A DNA stretch of 64,000 bases from Longimicrobiaceae bacterium (GTDB lineage: Bacteria > Gemmatimonadota > Gemmatimonadetes > Longimicrobiales > Longimicrobiaceae), in the NCBI GenBank assembly GCA_030447645.1, contig JAUJOM010000005.1, positions 43,716-107,715 on the forward strand. Direction: 5' to 3'. Positions 27,484 to 37,206 of this stretch are shown here, one piece after another. Each line of letters opens with the position of its first letter. Position 1 is the first letter of the stretch. The position numbers were made by a program, and so were the translations under genes. Under the pieces are notes generated by a model. That model made no database searches, was not told the DNA's origin, and saw only the letters and a list, made by a program, of their open reading frames with translations.

Positions 27484-30400
27484 ATGTCCTCGCCTATGCA
27501 CGTTACCGCGTCCCTGGTCGGTCAGTTCTTCCGTTTTCGCTGCGAGCGTCAGTTCCGCTGGGAAAGCGTTCCGGCCTCGGAGCGTGGTCCCGAGATCCCC
27601 CTCGGCGACTGGCCAGACATCGACGAGCTGCTGCGTGAAGCCGGACGGCGCTGGGAGCGAAGGCAGCTCCGTCGCCTGATCCGGCGGGTGGGCGAAGAGC
27701 GGGTGCTCCATGGCGGGTGGGATCAGAATGGGCGAGCGCGCAAGCTCCCCTCCGCGCACGTAGTGGCGGCACTCCGGGACCCCGGAGAGCTGCGCTTCCT
27801 GGTTCAGCCGGAGCTTCAACTTCCCGACCCGGATGCCTTCGCTCGCCGCTCGGGACTCGACCCAAGCGCCATTACGTTCGCCGCGGGGCAGCCGGACCTG
27901 CTGGAGATTCGCCGCACCTCGCGCGGGCTGCGATTCCGTGTAGCCGATATCAAGGCAAGCCGCGAAGCCGGGTTGTCGCACTTTGCGCAGGTGGCGTTTT
28001 ACACGTTTCTGCTGGAAGAAATCTGCCGCGCCGAGGCGCTCCCGGGGCGTGTAGATACGCGTCGGGCGCGCATCTGGTCGCGTAGCGGAGCCGAGCTTTT
28101 CGATCTGCGTCCCTATCGGCACCACCTTCGTCGCTTCTTTCGGGAGGATCTCCCCCGGCTCGCCAGCAGCGCTCCGGTCCACAGCGTCTGGCACGTTGAC
28201 GCTGGCTGCGCCGGGTGCGGCTTTCGGGCGCACTGTCGTGCCGAGGCGGAGCGCACCGACGACCTAGCGCGCGTGCCCGGCATCACCCCACTCGCCAAGC
28301 AGGTGCTCCAAGCTCGCGGCATCCGCACTGTCCGTGATCTGGCGGGTGCTTTTCGGCGCGACACTTACACCGGCTGCCATGCGCTGGAGTCTCAGGCACT
28401 GGCGCTCAAGCAGCGGGCGCAGGCGCTGCGCTACGGCAAGATCTTCGACGTTCAGCGCGAAACCCACCGTATGGCGGCGGTCGCACCGCACCCCATCCTG
28501 ATCGTCGTGGAGCGCGATCCGATCACCCGCCTTTGCTTCGCGGCGGGAATGCGTCGCAAAGGCAGAAGGACGGCGACGCGGATCGCGGCCGACGGAACGC
28601 CAGAGGCGGAGCGGGAGATGCTCTGCGCCTGGCTTGCGGAGATTGGGGAGCAAGCCCCCGGGGCGGGAGCCGGCGTTCTGGTTTGGGACGCGGCGGAGTG
28701 GAGTGCGCTTGGCGAGGCGCTGGATCGGCACGGGCGCGACCCGGTGCTGCAGCGGTGGCTTGCGCCCGTGCTTCCGGTGCTCGCGCCTGGCGACGATGCG
28801 CCCCTCACCGTACTTCACGATGTGGTGGCGGATTTGTTCGCACTGCCGCTCCCGTATGCGTACGACCTGCCGGCGGTGTCTGGGTGCTTGCGGCCCTCGG
28901 ATGCGCCGCACATCCATTACACTTCGCCCGAATGGCAGGACACGCACCGCGCGTGGGCTGGCGACAATGACGCGCGAAGTGTGCTGGAAGGTGCGCTTTC
29001 CTCCAAGCTGAAGGGGCTTGATTCGGTGCTGCGGGCGGTTCGCGAACGTGGTGAGCGACGAGGACGGCTCCGTCAGCAACCCGCCCGTCCCAGGGGAACA
29101 GTCGCGACGGAGCCTCTCGCGCATCCTGAGCTGGAGGCGCTGCGCGTCGCCACCCGGATGGAGGCCGCGGCGCAGGGAGCGTGGATTCGCGCCCTCCACG
29201 TGCTTCCCGCGGAGCAGCGTGCCCGTCGCTGGGAATGCATTCGGGGCATGGAGTTGCGCGAGCGCCGCGGCGACGGGATGCTCGTGTTCGAGTTTGATCC
29301 TGGGTGCCCGGACGCCAAGTTTCGCCCAGGCGACTTCGATCTGCTCCTCACCAATGAGGGCACGGACGGTCTGGCGGAGGCAGGCCGCGATCCCTGGCGG
29401 GCACGGGCACTCGCCATGGAGCTGGTCGACTACGACCTCGCGGCAAACCCACCGCGGGTGGTGCTGGCTCCCGGCGACGGGCTCGCCAAGGCAGAAGAAA
29501 AGGGCTGGGTCAGTCTCGCCCGGCGCTGCGTGCTTGATCGGGCAGGGAGCGACTGGAACACTCCCCGTATCCTCGCCACCCTCGGTGCGCTGGATGCAGC
29601 GCAGGGCGAAACAGCCGCGGTTCTTGAGCTGCTAAAGGGGCGGGTTCCTGGAAGCCTGGCCGGCTGCCAAGATGTCGAGCAGGTGTGGGATGAGCTGCGA
29701 CCGGTGCTCAACGCCGATCAGCAGCGTGCCTGGCGCGCCGCGCTGGAGCAGCCGGTTTCTTTGATCTGGGGACCACCCGGAACCGGGAAGACGCACCTGC
29801 TCGCTTCCGTGCTTCTCGGCCTGGTACGTGCCGGGCGGTGCCGCATTCTGGTTTCCGCCGCGACGCACCGGGCCATCGTCAACCTGCTGGCGCGGCTGGA
29901 CCCGTCGCTCGCTGTCGTCAAGCTCGCCGGGAGCGGCAGCACCGCAGACACCGATCTGGCCGGCACCGCTGTTCAGGTGATCCCGGATGCGCACCTCCCG
30001 GCGCGGCTCGCTGGCGACGAGCCGGTAATCGTGGGCTCCACAGTCTGGTCGTTGTGGAAGCAGATGCGGGACGCAGGGGAGAAGCGCGGCGTGGGTCCAG
30101 TGCAATCCTGGTTTGATGCAGTGGTGATCGACGAAGCCTCACAGATGGGCGTGTCGGAGGCACTGATCGTCCTTTCGTCATTACGGCACGGCGGCCAGGT
30201 GATCCTTTGCGGAGACGATCGACAGCTCGCCCCGGTAGCCCGCACCCGGACCGAGTCGGTGTACGCCCGCTTTGCACGCGCGTTTCAGCCGGTAATGCTG
30301 CGGGAAAGCCACCGGATGAACGAGGCGCTGGTCGAGTATCCGCGTAGGACGTTTTATCCGGGGCTCAGTTCGGTCTCACCAGCCCGGCAGATCGGCTATG

Positions 30401-31056
30401 CGGCCACGCCCACCGACGAGCTTGACGGGCTCTTTCGTGACCTGTTCTTTCAGCCGGAAGACGCCGTGGTGCTGTGCACCTACCGGGGCATCACCGCCGC
30501 GGCGCGGAACGGCTGGGAGGCCGGAGTGGTGGCGCGCATTGCGCGGCTTGCCCGCGACGGGCTGCTGGACCCGGGAACCGGGAGCGTATACACCGCGGAC
30601 CGGTTTGCCGCAGAAGGCTTCGCAATCCTGTCGCCGCACCGTGCCCAGATCAGTGCCATCCTGGCCGAGCTGCTGGCGGCCGGTTTCGCCCGGAACGCGC
30701 TACCCGTGGTGGATACCGTGGAACGAATGCAGGGCGGGGAGCGGGACATGATCGTGGTCTCCTACGCCGTCGCTGACCGGGAGTATGCGGAACGCGAAGC
30801 CGAATTTCTGCTGAACCCCAATCGCTTCAACGTTTCCATCACCCGCCCTCGCGCCAAGCTGATCGTGTGCGTCAGCGAGGCGGTGCTCGATGTCGTTCCG
30901 CGGGACGAGGAAACCATGCGCGCCTCCATGGCCCTCAAGGGATTTGTGGCGTTCTGCCGCGACGGTACCCGGGGGGTGGTGCTCCCCGGGCCCGGGGGTC
31001 AATCGATTTCTGTTCACTGCCACTACCGAAAACTCAACCACGGACTATCAACGTGA
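27484..31056 (+). CDS. Dna2-like RecB-type nuclease fused to SF1 helicase, with probable Fe-S cluster
   Basis: 1,190 residues in one intact frame. The N-terminal third is a Cas4/RecB-type PD-(D/E)xK nuclease: GQPDLLE (Asp138), VADIKAS (Asp155-x-Lys157), and cysteines at 20, 242, 245 and 251 (Cys...CAGCGFRAHC) in the spacing that holds a 4Fe-4S cluster in AddB, Cas4 and Dna2. A helix-hairpin-helix-like part follows (ITPLAKQVLQARGIRTVRDL). The C-terminal third is an SF1B helicase: GPPGTGKTH (763-771), VVIDEASQM (Walker B), GDDRQLAPV, LRESHRMNEAL, SPHRAQ, DTVERMQGGERDM and FNVSITRPRAKLIV. It resembles TM0106-family nuclease-helicases. Likely DNA end processing in repair. Confidence 0.93.
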   Translation: MSSPMHVTASLVGQFFRFRCERQFRWESVPASERGPEIPLGDWPDIDELLREAGRRWERRQLRRLIRRVGEERVLHGGWDQNGRARKLPSAHVVAALRDPGELRFLVQPELQLPDPDAFARRSGLDPSAITFAAGQPDLLEIRRTSRGLRFRVADIKASREAGLSHFAQVAFYTFLLEEICRAEALPGRVDTRRARIWSRSGAELFDLRPYRHHLRRFFREDLPRLASSAPVHSVWHVDAGCAGCGFRAHCRAEAERTDDLARVPGITPLAKQVLQARGIRTVRDLAGAFRRDTYTGCHALESQALALKQRAQALRYGKIFDVQRETHRMAAVAPHPILIVVERDPITRLCFAAGMRRKGRRTATRIAADGTPEAEREMLCAWLAEIGEQAPGAGAGVLVWDAAEWSALGEALDRHGRDPVLQRWLAPVLPVLAPGDDAPLTVLHDVVADLFALPLPYAYDLPAVSGCLRPSDAPHIHYTSPEWQDTHRAWAGDNDARSVLEGALSSKLKGLDSVLRAVRERGERRGRLRQQPARPRGTVATEPLAHPELEALRVATRMEAAAQGAWIRALHVLPAEQRARRWECIRGMELRERRGDGMLVFEFDPGCPDAKFRPGDFDLLLTNEGTDGLAEAGRDPWRARALAMELVDYDLAANPPRVVLAPGDGLAKAEEKGWVSLARRCVLDRAGSDWNTPRILATLGALDAAQGETAAVLELLKGRVPGSLAGCQDVEQVWDELRPVLNADQQRAWRAALEQPVSLIWGPPGTGKTHLLASVLLGLVRAGRCRILVSAATHRAIVNLLARLDPSLAVVKLAGSGSTADTDLAGTAVQVIPDAHLPARLAGDEPVIVGSTVWSLWKQMRDAGEKRGVGPVQSWFDAVVIDEASQMGVSEALIVLSSLRHGGQVILCGDDRQLAPVARTRTESVYARFARAFQPVMLRESHRMNEALVEYPRRTFYPGLSSVSPARQIGYAATPTDELDGLFRDLFFQPEDAVVLCTYRGITAAARNGWEAGVVARIARLARDGLLDPGTGSVYTADRFAAEGFAILSPHRAQISAILAELLAAGFARNALPVVDTVERMQGGERDMIVVSYAVADREYAEREAEFLLNPNRFNVSITRPRAKLIVCVSEAVLDVVPRDEETMRASMALKGFVAFCRDGTRGVVLPGPGGQSISVHCHYRKLNHGLST

Positions 31057-31379
31057 AACAATCGCTTGCCGCCTGCGCGGCCGTCCTCGTGCTCCTCGCC
31101 AGCGCCTGTAATCGCTCCACATCCAGAGACATCGAGGGCACATACGCATATCGGAAGGGGAACGGAACGGTGCAGGTCAAGCTGATGCCGGAGAACCGCT
31201 TCCAGATGCTCATCAGCCTGGGGCGGGCCGCGCGGACCATGGACGGCTCCTATGCGTTGCGAGCGGACACCATCACTCTGACCAATCGTACCGGGGATAA
31301 GGTGAACGGCCTGGTGGGTGACACCGTGCTTTATCTGTATATGGGTGGCGAGGACATGGTCCCCTTTCGTAAGCAGTAG
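31053..31379 (+). CDS. Small lipoprotein of unknown function
   Basis: 108 residues. [19 protein letters not shown] is a lipoprotein signal with lipobox ASAC. The mature part ([37 protein letters not shown]) looks like a short beta-rich domain of the kind in small periplasmic proteins. The GTG start overlaps the helicase stop (GTGA), which is surprising for an exported protein but indicates cotranscription. Function unknown. Confidence 0.7.
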   Translation: MKQSLAACAAVLVLLASACNRSTSRDIEGTYAYRKGNGTVQVKLMPENRFQMLISLGRAARTMDGSYALRADTITLTNRTGDKVNGLVGDTVLYLYMGGEDMVPFRKQ

Positions 31380-31455
31380 CCCGCACTCGACATGGGCGGA
31401 AGTCGAAGTTAGAATACCGGTTGCGCTACACGGCTCGCCCTTACTCCACTGCCCA

Positions 31456-32745
31456 ATGCAAGCGTTGCAACATTCTGATCCCGAAATTGCCCGCCTGGTT
31501 GCTGCAGAAGCCGAGCGGCAGGAGTACCAGCTCGAAATGATCGCCTCGGAGAACTTTGTTTCTCAGGCAGTGCTGCAGGCGATGGGCAGTGTGCTCACCA
31601 ACAAGTACGCGGAAGGGCTTCCCGGCAAGCGCTATTACGGTGGCTGCGAGGTCGTGGATCAGGTGGAGCGGCTCGCGCAGGATCGGGTGAAGCAACTCTT
31701 CGGGGCGGAGCACGCCAACGTGCAGCCGCACTCCGGCGCCCAGGCCAACATGGCGGTGTACTTCGCGCTGCTGAATCCGGGCGACACCATCCTGGGGATG
31801 AACCTGTCGGAGGGCGGGCACCTGACGCACGGCTCCCCGGTGAACTTCAGCGGGCGCTTTTACAACGTAGCCGCCTACGGGGTTCGCCCCGACGATCATC
31901 GGATCGACTATGACCGGCTGAGGGAGCAGGCACGGGAGGTCCGGCCCAGGATGATTATCGCCGGGGCCAGCGCGTACCCGCGCCAGATCGACTTCGCGGC
32001 TTTCGGGGAGATCGCCGGGGAGGTCGACGCGCTGTTGATGGTAGATATGGCGCACATCGCGGGTCTGGTGGCGACGGGCCATCACCCCAGCCCGATACCC
32101 TTTGCGGACGTGGTTACGTCCACCACACACAAGACTCTGCGCGGGCCGCGGGGCGGGGTGATCCTGTGCATTGAGGAGCACGCGAAAGCGATCGACAAGC
32201 AGGTTTTCCCCGGGATTCAGGGGGGACCGCTGATGCACGTCATCGCGTCCAAGGCGGTGGCTTTTGGTGAGGCGCTGCGGCCGGAGTTTCGGGCCTACTC
32301 GGCACAGGTGATCCGCAACGCGCAGGCGCTCGGTGCCGCGCTTGCCGAGCGGGGCTTTACGCTGGTTTCCGGCGGTACGGACAACCACCTGCTGCTCGTG
32401 GATCTGCGCTCCAGGGGCATCACCGGCAAGGATGCTGAAAAGGCGCTGGACCGCTCCGGGATTACCGTCAACAAGAACACCGTACCGGGCGAGACCGAGT
32501 CACCTTTTGTTACCTCGGGCATCCGTATCGGGACGCCCGCGCTGACTACACGCGGCTTCGGCGAAGGGGAAATGCGGGAAATCGCCGGGCTGATGGATCG
32601 GGTGATCACCGCCCGTGCCGATGCTGCAACCGAGCAGCGGATTCGAGCCGAGGTGCGCGAGCTTTGTGATCGCTTCCCGCTGTACGCGGGGTGGGGCGTT
32701 CTACCAGAGGAAGCGGCCAGCCATCAGCTTCAAGCGGTCAGCTGA
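31456..32745 (+). CDS. glyA: Serine hydroxymethyltransferase
   Basis: PLP enzyme interconverting serine and glycine with tetrahydrofolate one-carbon transfer. 429 residues. Family motifs: [65 protein letters not shown] and [17 protein letters not shown] with the PLP lysine at 226, then [14 protein letters not shown]. The ATG at 31456 gives the standard N-terminus. It stands upstream of miaB with a 76-base gap. Intact. Confidence 0.97.
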   Translation: MQALQHSDPEIARLVAAEAERQEYQLEMIASENFVSQAVLQAMGSVLTNKYAEGLPGKRYYGGCEVVDQVERLAQDRVKQLFGAEHANVQPHSGAQANMAVYFALLNPGDTILGMNLSEGGHLTHGSPVNFSGRFYNVAAYGVRPDDHRIDYDRLREQAREVRPRMIIAGASAYPRQIDFAAFGEIAGEVDALLMVDMAHIAGLVATGHHPSPIPFADVVTSTTHKTLRGPRGGVILCIEEHAKAIDKQVFPGIQGGPLMHVIASKAVAFGEALRPEFRAYSAQVIRNAQALGAALAERGFTLVSGGTDNHLLLVDLRSRGITGKDAEKALDRSGITVNKNTVPGETESPFVTSGIRIGTPALTTRGFGEGEMREIAGLMDRVITARADAATEQRIRAEVRELCDRFPLYAGWGVLPEEAASHQLQAVS

Positions 32746-32828
32746 TCGCGAACCTGGAGGGATGCACCGTGTACCGTATGCGCGGCGAACAACCGCCACA
32801 AAGCTTTTTTGTTGACTGCTGATTGCTG

Positions 32829-34175
32829 ATGGCCACCAAGCGCGCCTATATCGAAACGTACGGATGCCAGATGAACATCAGCGACACCGAGCTGATGCAG
32901 GGCATCCTGGCGGAGCAGGGATACGCCGCTGCGACGTCTCCCGAGGACGCGGACGTGATTCTGGTGAATACCTGCGCCATCCGTGACCATGCCGAGCAGC
33001 GGGTGCTGGGTCGTGTCGGGCAGCTCCAGCAGTTCCGCGAAGGCCGCCCCGAGGTGGTGATCGGCGTTACCGGGTGCATGGCGCAACGGATGGGTGCGGA
33101 CCTGCTCGGCAAGGCTGGCGGCGTGGACCTGGTGATGGGACCCGACGCATACCGGGAGCTTCCGGCGAAGCTGGCTTCCCTGCGCTCACCCGCGCCGACA
33201 CCGCAAGCCCCCCGCGGGCTGACTGTGCTTCGCTTTGACCCTCACGAAAACTATGAAGGAGTCGAGGCGAAGCGGATTTCCGGGTTGGTGGCCTGGGTGC
33301 CCATCCAGCGCGGCTGCAACTATCGCTGCACCTACTGCATCGTGCCGTACGTGCGCGGCGACGAAAAAAACCGCGAGCCGCCGCAGATCCTGGCCGAAGT
33401 GCGCCGTCTGGTTGACGACGGTGTGGTGGACGTGACCCTGCTTGGGCAGACGGTGAACTCCTACGAACACGGCGACTGGGATTTCCCCCGGCTGCTGCGG
33501 GCGGTTGCCCGTGTGGACGGGATTCGGCGGGTTCGTTTCACGTCGCCGCACCCGAACGACTTCACGCGCGAGCTGGTGGCCGCGATGGCGGAAGAGCCCA
33601 CCGTCTGTGCTCAGCTCCACCTGCCGGTTCAGTCGGGGCACAACCGCACCCTGAAGCGGATGCTGCGGCGCTACACGGTGGAAGCGTATCGCGAAAAGAT
33701 TGCCTGGGTCCGGGAAGCAATCCCTCACATCGCACTCTCCACCGACATCATCGTCGCTTTTCCCGGTGAGACCGAGGAAGAGTACGAGGCCACGCTGGAG
33801 CTGATGCGGGAGATCCGCTTCGACGACGCATACCTGTACAAGTATTCGCTTCGTGACGGAACACCGGCGACACGGCTGCCCCGAGACCAGTTCATCCCGG
33901 ACGATGTGGCGCAGGCACGGCTGCAAAAGCTGATCGCCACCCACCGGGAGATACAGGCCGAGATCAACCGAGCTGAAGTGGGGCGCGTGGTGGAGGTGCT
34001 GGTGGAAAAGGAAGCCAGGCGCGGCGGGCTGCAGGGGCGTACCGAAAGCAATAAGGTGGTAACCTTTGCAGGTCCCACCTCCCTTGTGGGGAGCTTTGTC
34101 GACGTCCGGCTCACTGCCACCAGTGGTGCTACGTTCTCAGGTGTGTGGACCGGAGCCATCGAACGGGTGGCATGA
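32829..34175 (+). CDS. miaB: tRNA-2-methylthio-N6-dimethylallyladenosine synthase MiaB
   Basis: Radical-SAM methylthiotransferase acting on i6A37 of tRNA. 448 residues. The N-terminal UPF0004 domain has YIETYGCQMNISDTE, VNTCAIRDHAEQRV and VTGCMAQRM, giving the three cysteines of the auxiliary cluster. The radical SAM motif is QRGCNYRCTYCIVPYVRG, followed by LHLPVQSGHNRTLKRMLRRY and VAFPGETEEEYEATL. A C-terminal TRAM domain completes it (KVVTFAGPTSLVGSFVDVRL). An upstream in-frame TTG at 32823 adds two residues; the ATG is preferred. The stop overlaps the next gene. Confidence 0.96.
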   Translation: MATKRAYIETYGCQMNISDTELMQGILAEQGYAAATSPEDADVILVNTCAIRDHAEQRVLGRVGQLQQFREGRPEVVIGVTGCMAQRMGADLLGKAGGVDLVMGPDAYRELPAKLASLRSPAPTPQAPRGLTVLRFDPHENYEGVEAKRISGLVAWVPIQRGCNYRCTYCIVPYVRGDEKNREPPQILAEVRRLVDDGVVDVTLLGQTVNSYEHGDWDFPRLLRAVARVDGIRRVRFTSPHPNDFTRELVAAMAEEPTVCAQLHLPVQSGHNRTLKRMLRRYTVEAYREKIAWVREAIPHIALSTDIIVAFPGETEEEYEATLELMREIRFDDAYLYKYSLRDGTPATRLPRDQFIPDDVAQARLQKLIATHREIQAEINRAEVGRVVEVLVEKEARRGGLQGRTESNKVVTFAGPTSLVGSFVDVRLTATSGATFSGVWTGAIERVA

Positions 34176-34447
34176 ACACGCGGCGCTGGTTGGCACCCGT
34201 GCTGGTGGCCGTATTCGCGGCTTTGTTCGCCCGGCTCAACGCCGGTGAAGCGGTTACGCTTCACCTGGGGATCGCTACCCTGTACCGCATTCCCTTCGCG
34301 CCGCTGGTGCTTGCGGTGTTTCTGCTCGGAATGGCGGCCATGTTCCTGCTGGGTCTCCGCCACGACCGCCGGGTTCGACGCCTGCTCCAGGAACGCACCA
34401 CTCCGGAAGATCACACCGCCGTATACGCGACACGACACGCCGAGTAA
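34172..34447 (+). CDS. LapA/DUF1049-like small membrane protein
   Basis: 91 residues with two membrane segments (WLAPVLVAVFAALFARLNAG; FAPLVLAVFLLGMAAMFLLGL) and a basic, coiled tail RHDRRVRRLLQERT. This matches the lipopolysaccharide assembly protein A domain layout, with the cytoplasmic charged tail after the second helix. The ATG overlaps the miaB stop (ATGA). Role in this organism unknown. Confidence 0.6.
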   Translation: MNTRRWLAPVLVAVFAALFARLNAGEAVTLHLGIATLYRIPFAPLVLAVFLLGMAAMFLLGLRHDRRVRRLLQERTTPEDHTAVYATRHAE

Positions 34448-34468
34448 TTCCCACGAGCTCCACGGTCG

Positions 34469-36832
34469 ATGAGTGCGCTCGGCCGCCCGCTCGTTGTTGC
34501 AGTTCTCGCCCTGGTTGCTGGCATGCTGCCGGGACTACGTTTTGGTTCCCCAACAAGCTACTGGGCTGTCCCGGCCTTGCTGCTCGGCCTGTTTGCGCTG
34601 GCGGTATGCCGCAAACCAGCAGCGCCCGGCTCGCGACATCCGGGCGAGATTGCCCTCTGGGTGTCACTGATCTGCACAGGAGTGGCATTTGGTGCGTCCG
34701 CGCGCAGCCATGCTGTGACGGACTGCCGGCTGCGCATTCCGGACGGTACTTCCGTGACCATGCGCGCGGTGCTCGCGGCGAACGGAATCGCGCTGGCCGA
34801 TACACTCCGCGGCTATACTCCTTTGTTGCCGGTGCGGGCGGTGCAAGTCCGCGCACGCGGCACCCCTGTGCCCGCCTGTATCGGGGAGATGCGCGTACGC
34901 TTGCCAGCCGTTGCCGCTTCGCTGCTGGCTGGAACGGAGGTGGAGCTGCAGGGAGAGTGGCGGCGCTCACCCGCTCCGGTGGTGCCGAGCGCCTGGCCAC
35001 GGCGGCCCAGATTCGCCGGTGCCCTGCGTGTCGATACGTTCGCGGTGCTCGCGCAGCCCCGGATCAGCGCCCATCCACTGCTCACGCTGCGCGGGCAGGC
35101 GGAGCGACATCTGCATCAGCTCTTGCCGCGGCACGGCGCACTGGCTGACGCGCTCCTGCTGGGCCGTCGCGAATCGCTCGATCCCACCCTGCAGGATCAG
35201 TTCGCTCGCTCGGGTTTGATCCACCTGTTGGCCATTTCCGGCACGCACGTGGCGCTGCTCGTCGCTGCGTTATACTTCTTCGGTAAGGCGCTGGGCTTGC
35301 GGCAGCGGGCTCTGGTGTGGGGAACGATCGCCGCGCTGGTTTTCTACCTTGGCTTGATCGGAGCACCCCCGTCCGCGGTGCGGGCGGGAATCATGATCGC
35401 GCTCGCGCTGGTCAGCGTTTTGCTCCAGCGCCCGTCGGCCCGCTTGCCGATCATTGCCGCGGCGGCCGGGCTCCTCGTGGTGCTCGATCCGCTCGTGCTG
35501 CTGGATCCCGGCTTTCAGCTTTCGTTCGCTGGCGTTCTCGGAATCTTGGCCATTCGTGGCGCCGCACTGGAGCAGCTGCCGGACCAGTGGCGAAGTGGCG
35601 CAGCCAAGTACCTGGTCGAGGCAACCGTCGTCAGCTGCGCGGCGTTCGTTGCCACCGCGCCCATCGCCGCACACCACTTCGGCAGGGTCGCTCCCATCGC
35701 CATCGTGGCGAACCTTCCCGCGATCCCGGTAATGAGCGTCGGGCTCATCGGCGTTGCGGCTGCTGCGCTGCTCGAGCCAATCATTCCACCCCTGGGGCGA
35801 CTGCTGGCGGACGGCGCCGGCGGGATGCTCGACCTGCTGGGGTGGATCGCCGCCTATGCTACGCACGTTCCCTATGGCCATGCCGAGGTCGGGCGCCCGC
35901 AGTGGCTGCTTTGGGCCGCGGCCGGAATCGCGCTGCTACTCGCTCTGGAAATGGCGCGCCGGCTGCAGCCGGCGGTACGCGCGGTGGTGGGTGTGGGTGC
36001 CGCCGCTGCGTTCGTTCTCGTCTGGCCGGTACTTGCCACGCCAGGAAAATCCGCGCTGGAGCTGCACTTTCTGGACGTCGGGCAGGGGGATGCCATCGCG
36101 ATTCGCACACCGGCGAACCGCTGGGTCCTGATTGATGCCGGCCCGCGAGACGATCGTTACGACGCCGGTGCCCGTCGCGTGCTCCCGTTTCTGCGGGCGC
36201 ACGGAGTGCGTCGCCTGGAGGCGATGGTGCTCACCCACCCCCACGCGGATCACATCGGCGGTGCAGCCGCGGTGCTCCGCGCCATGCCGGTGGGGCGATT
36301 GATCGAGCCGGGGTTGGGTGTGGGAAGCCCGATCTACCTGGAAACCCTGCGTGCTGCGGAAGAGCGCGAGGTGGCGTATGCACTTGCCCGCAGCGGGCGC
36401 AGGATCACCATTGATGGGGTAGCGCTCCAGGTTCTCTGGCCCGAGGGAGAGTTGCTTGACGGCGTGGATGATGCAAACGAGATTAGCGCTGTGTTGCAGG
36501 TTCGCTACGGGAGTTTTACTGCGTTGCTCACCGGGGATGCCACGGAGGCAGTCGAACGGGCGCTGGTCGCCGAGCACGGCGACGGGCTTCGGGCACAGCT
36601 GTTGAAGGCCGGGCATCATGGAAGCCGTACCTCGACATCATCGCTGGTGCTGGACGCGGTACAGCCGGAGCTGGTGGTGATTTCCGCTGGACGGCGCAAC
36701 TTCTACGGCCATCCAGCGCCTGAAGTCATGGAGCGGCTCGCCCGTCGTGGAATTCCGGTTGCGCGTACGGACCAGGAGGGGACGGTGTCCGTGCGTACGG
36801 ATGGGACAGGCTGGGGGCGACTCGCCCCATGA
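34469..36832 (+). CDS. comEC: ComEC/Rec2 DNA uptake channel protein
   Basis: Membrane protein that carries single-stranded DNA across the inner membrane in natural transformation. 787 residues in an intact frame. N-terminal soluble domain (about 80-200), competence channel domain with HLLAISGTHVALLVAALYFF, APPSAVRAGIMIALALV and LLDPGFQLSFAGVLGI, and a C-terminal metallo-beta-lactamase domain: LDVGQGDAIAIRTP, VLTHPHADHIGG (HxHxDH) and LLKAGHHGSRTSTS. Full-length three-domain form, so transformation is plausible. Relevant because the window also holds a gene-cassette array. Confidence 0.95.
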   Translation: MSALGRPLVVAVLALVAGMLPGLRFGSPTSYWAVPALLLGLFALAVCRKPAAPGSRHPGEIALWVSLICTGVAFGASARSHAVTDCRLRIPDGTSVTMRAVLAANGIALADTLRGYTPLLPVRAVQVRARGTPVPACIGEMRVRLPAVAASLLAGTEVELQGEWRRSPAPVVPSAWPRRPRFAGALRVDTFAVLAQPRISAHPLLTLRGQAERHLHQLLPRHGALADALLLGRRESLDPTLQDQFARSGLIHLLAISGTHVALLVAALYFFGKALGLRQRALVWGTIAALVFYLGLIGAPPSAVRAGIMIALALVSVLLQRPSARLPIIAAAAGLLVVLDPLVLLDPGFQLSFAGVLGILAIRGAALEQLPDQWRSGAAKYLVEATVVSCAAFVATAPIAAHHFGRVAPIAIVANLPAIPVMSVGLIGVAAAALLEPIIPPLGRLLADGAGGMLDLLGWIAAYATHVPYGHAEVGRPQWLLWAAAGIALLLALEMARRLQPAVRAVVGVGAAAAFVLVWPVLATPGKSALELHFLDVGQGDAIAIRTPANRWVLIDAGPRDDRYDAGARRVLPFLRAHGVRRLEAMVLTHPHADHIGGAAAVLRAMPVGRLIEPGLGVGSPIYLETLRAAEEREVAYALARSGRRITIDGVALQVLWPEGELLDGVDDANEISAVLQVRYGSFTALLTGDATEAVERALVAEHGDGLRAQLLKAGHHGSRTSTSSLVLDAVQPELVVISAGRRNFYGHPAPEVMERLARRGIPVARTDQEGTVSVRTDGTGWGRLAP

Positions 36833-37197
36833 GCTTGCTGGACAAAGTGCTTGGTCCGGTTTGTCCCTGCCCGGCGGAGCTTCCACGTGAGCTGCTGCCG
36901 GCGGGAGTTACCCTCAGGCAGGGGCGGTGGATCCCAGCGTTGGGTGGCTGGCTGGGCAAGATGCGCGGTCCGGCCGCCGCCGTAACGCTTCGGCGAACCA
37001 TCATCGTGCATCCGGACGGGCGCCTGTCGCGTCGGCTGCTGGTGCACGAGCTAGAACATGTGAAGCAATGGGCGGAGGACCCGCTCTTCCCGCTGCGGTA
37101 TACGCTGGAGTCGCTGCGGCACGGATATTGGAACAACCACTACGAACAGCAAGCCCGGGAGGCGGAACACGCCTCCGATCCTTTTCCCCTCGCCTGA
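36829..37197 (+). CDS. Small HExxH-like (HELEH) protein of unknown function
   Basis: 122 residues, soluble. LVHELEHVKQWAEDP has His73-Glu74 and His77, the HExxH zinc-peptidase signature, followed by PLRYTLESLRHGYWNNHYEQQA and EAEHASD, which could supply a third ligand. It resembles DUF4157-type or other small predicted metalloproteins. The ATG overlaps the comEC stop (ATGA), so it is in the comEC operon. Enzyme activity is inferred from the motif only. Confidence 0.75.
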   Translation: MSLLDKVLGPVCPCPAELPRELLPAGVTLRQGRWIPALGGWLGKMRGPAAAVTLRRTIIVHPDGRLSRRLLVHELEHVKQWAEDPLFPLRYTLESLRHGYWNNHYEQQAREAEHASDPFPLA

Positions 37198-37206
37198 GAG
37201 CGCGCT

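Noticed and set aside
32746..32828. Repeated TTGACTGCTGATTGCTGATGG before miaB as a regulatory repeat
   Set aside because: Only two short GCTGATTGCTGAT-like units; no family or function can be supported.
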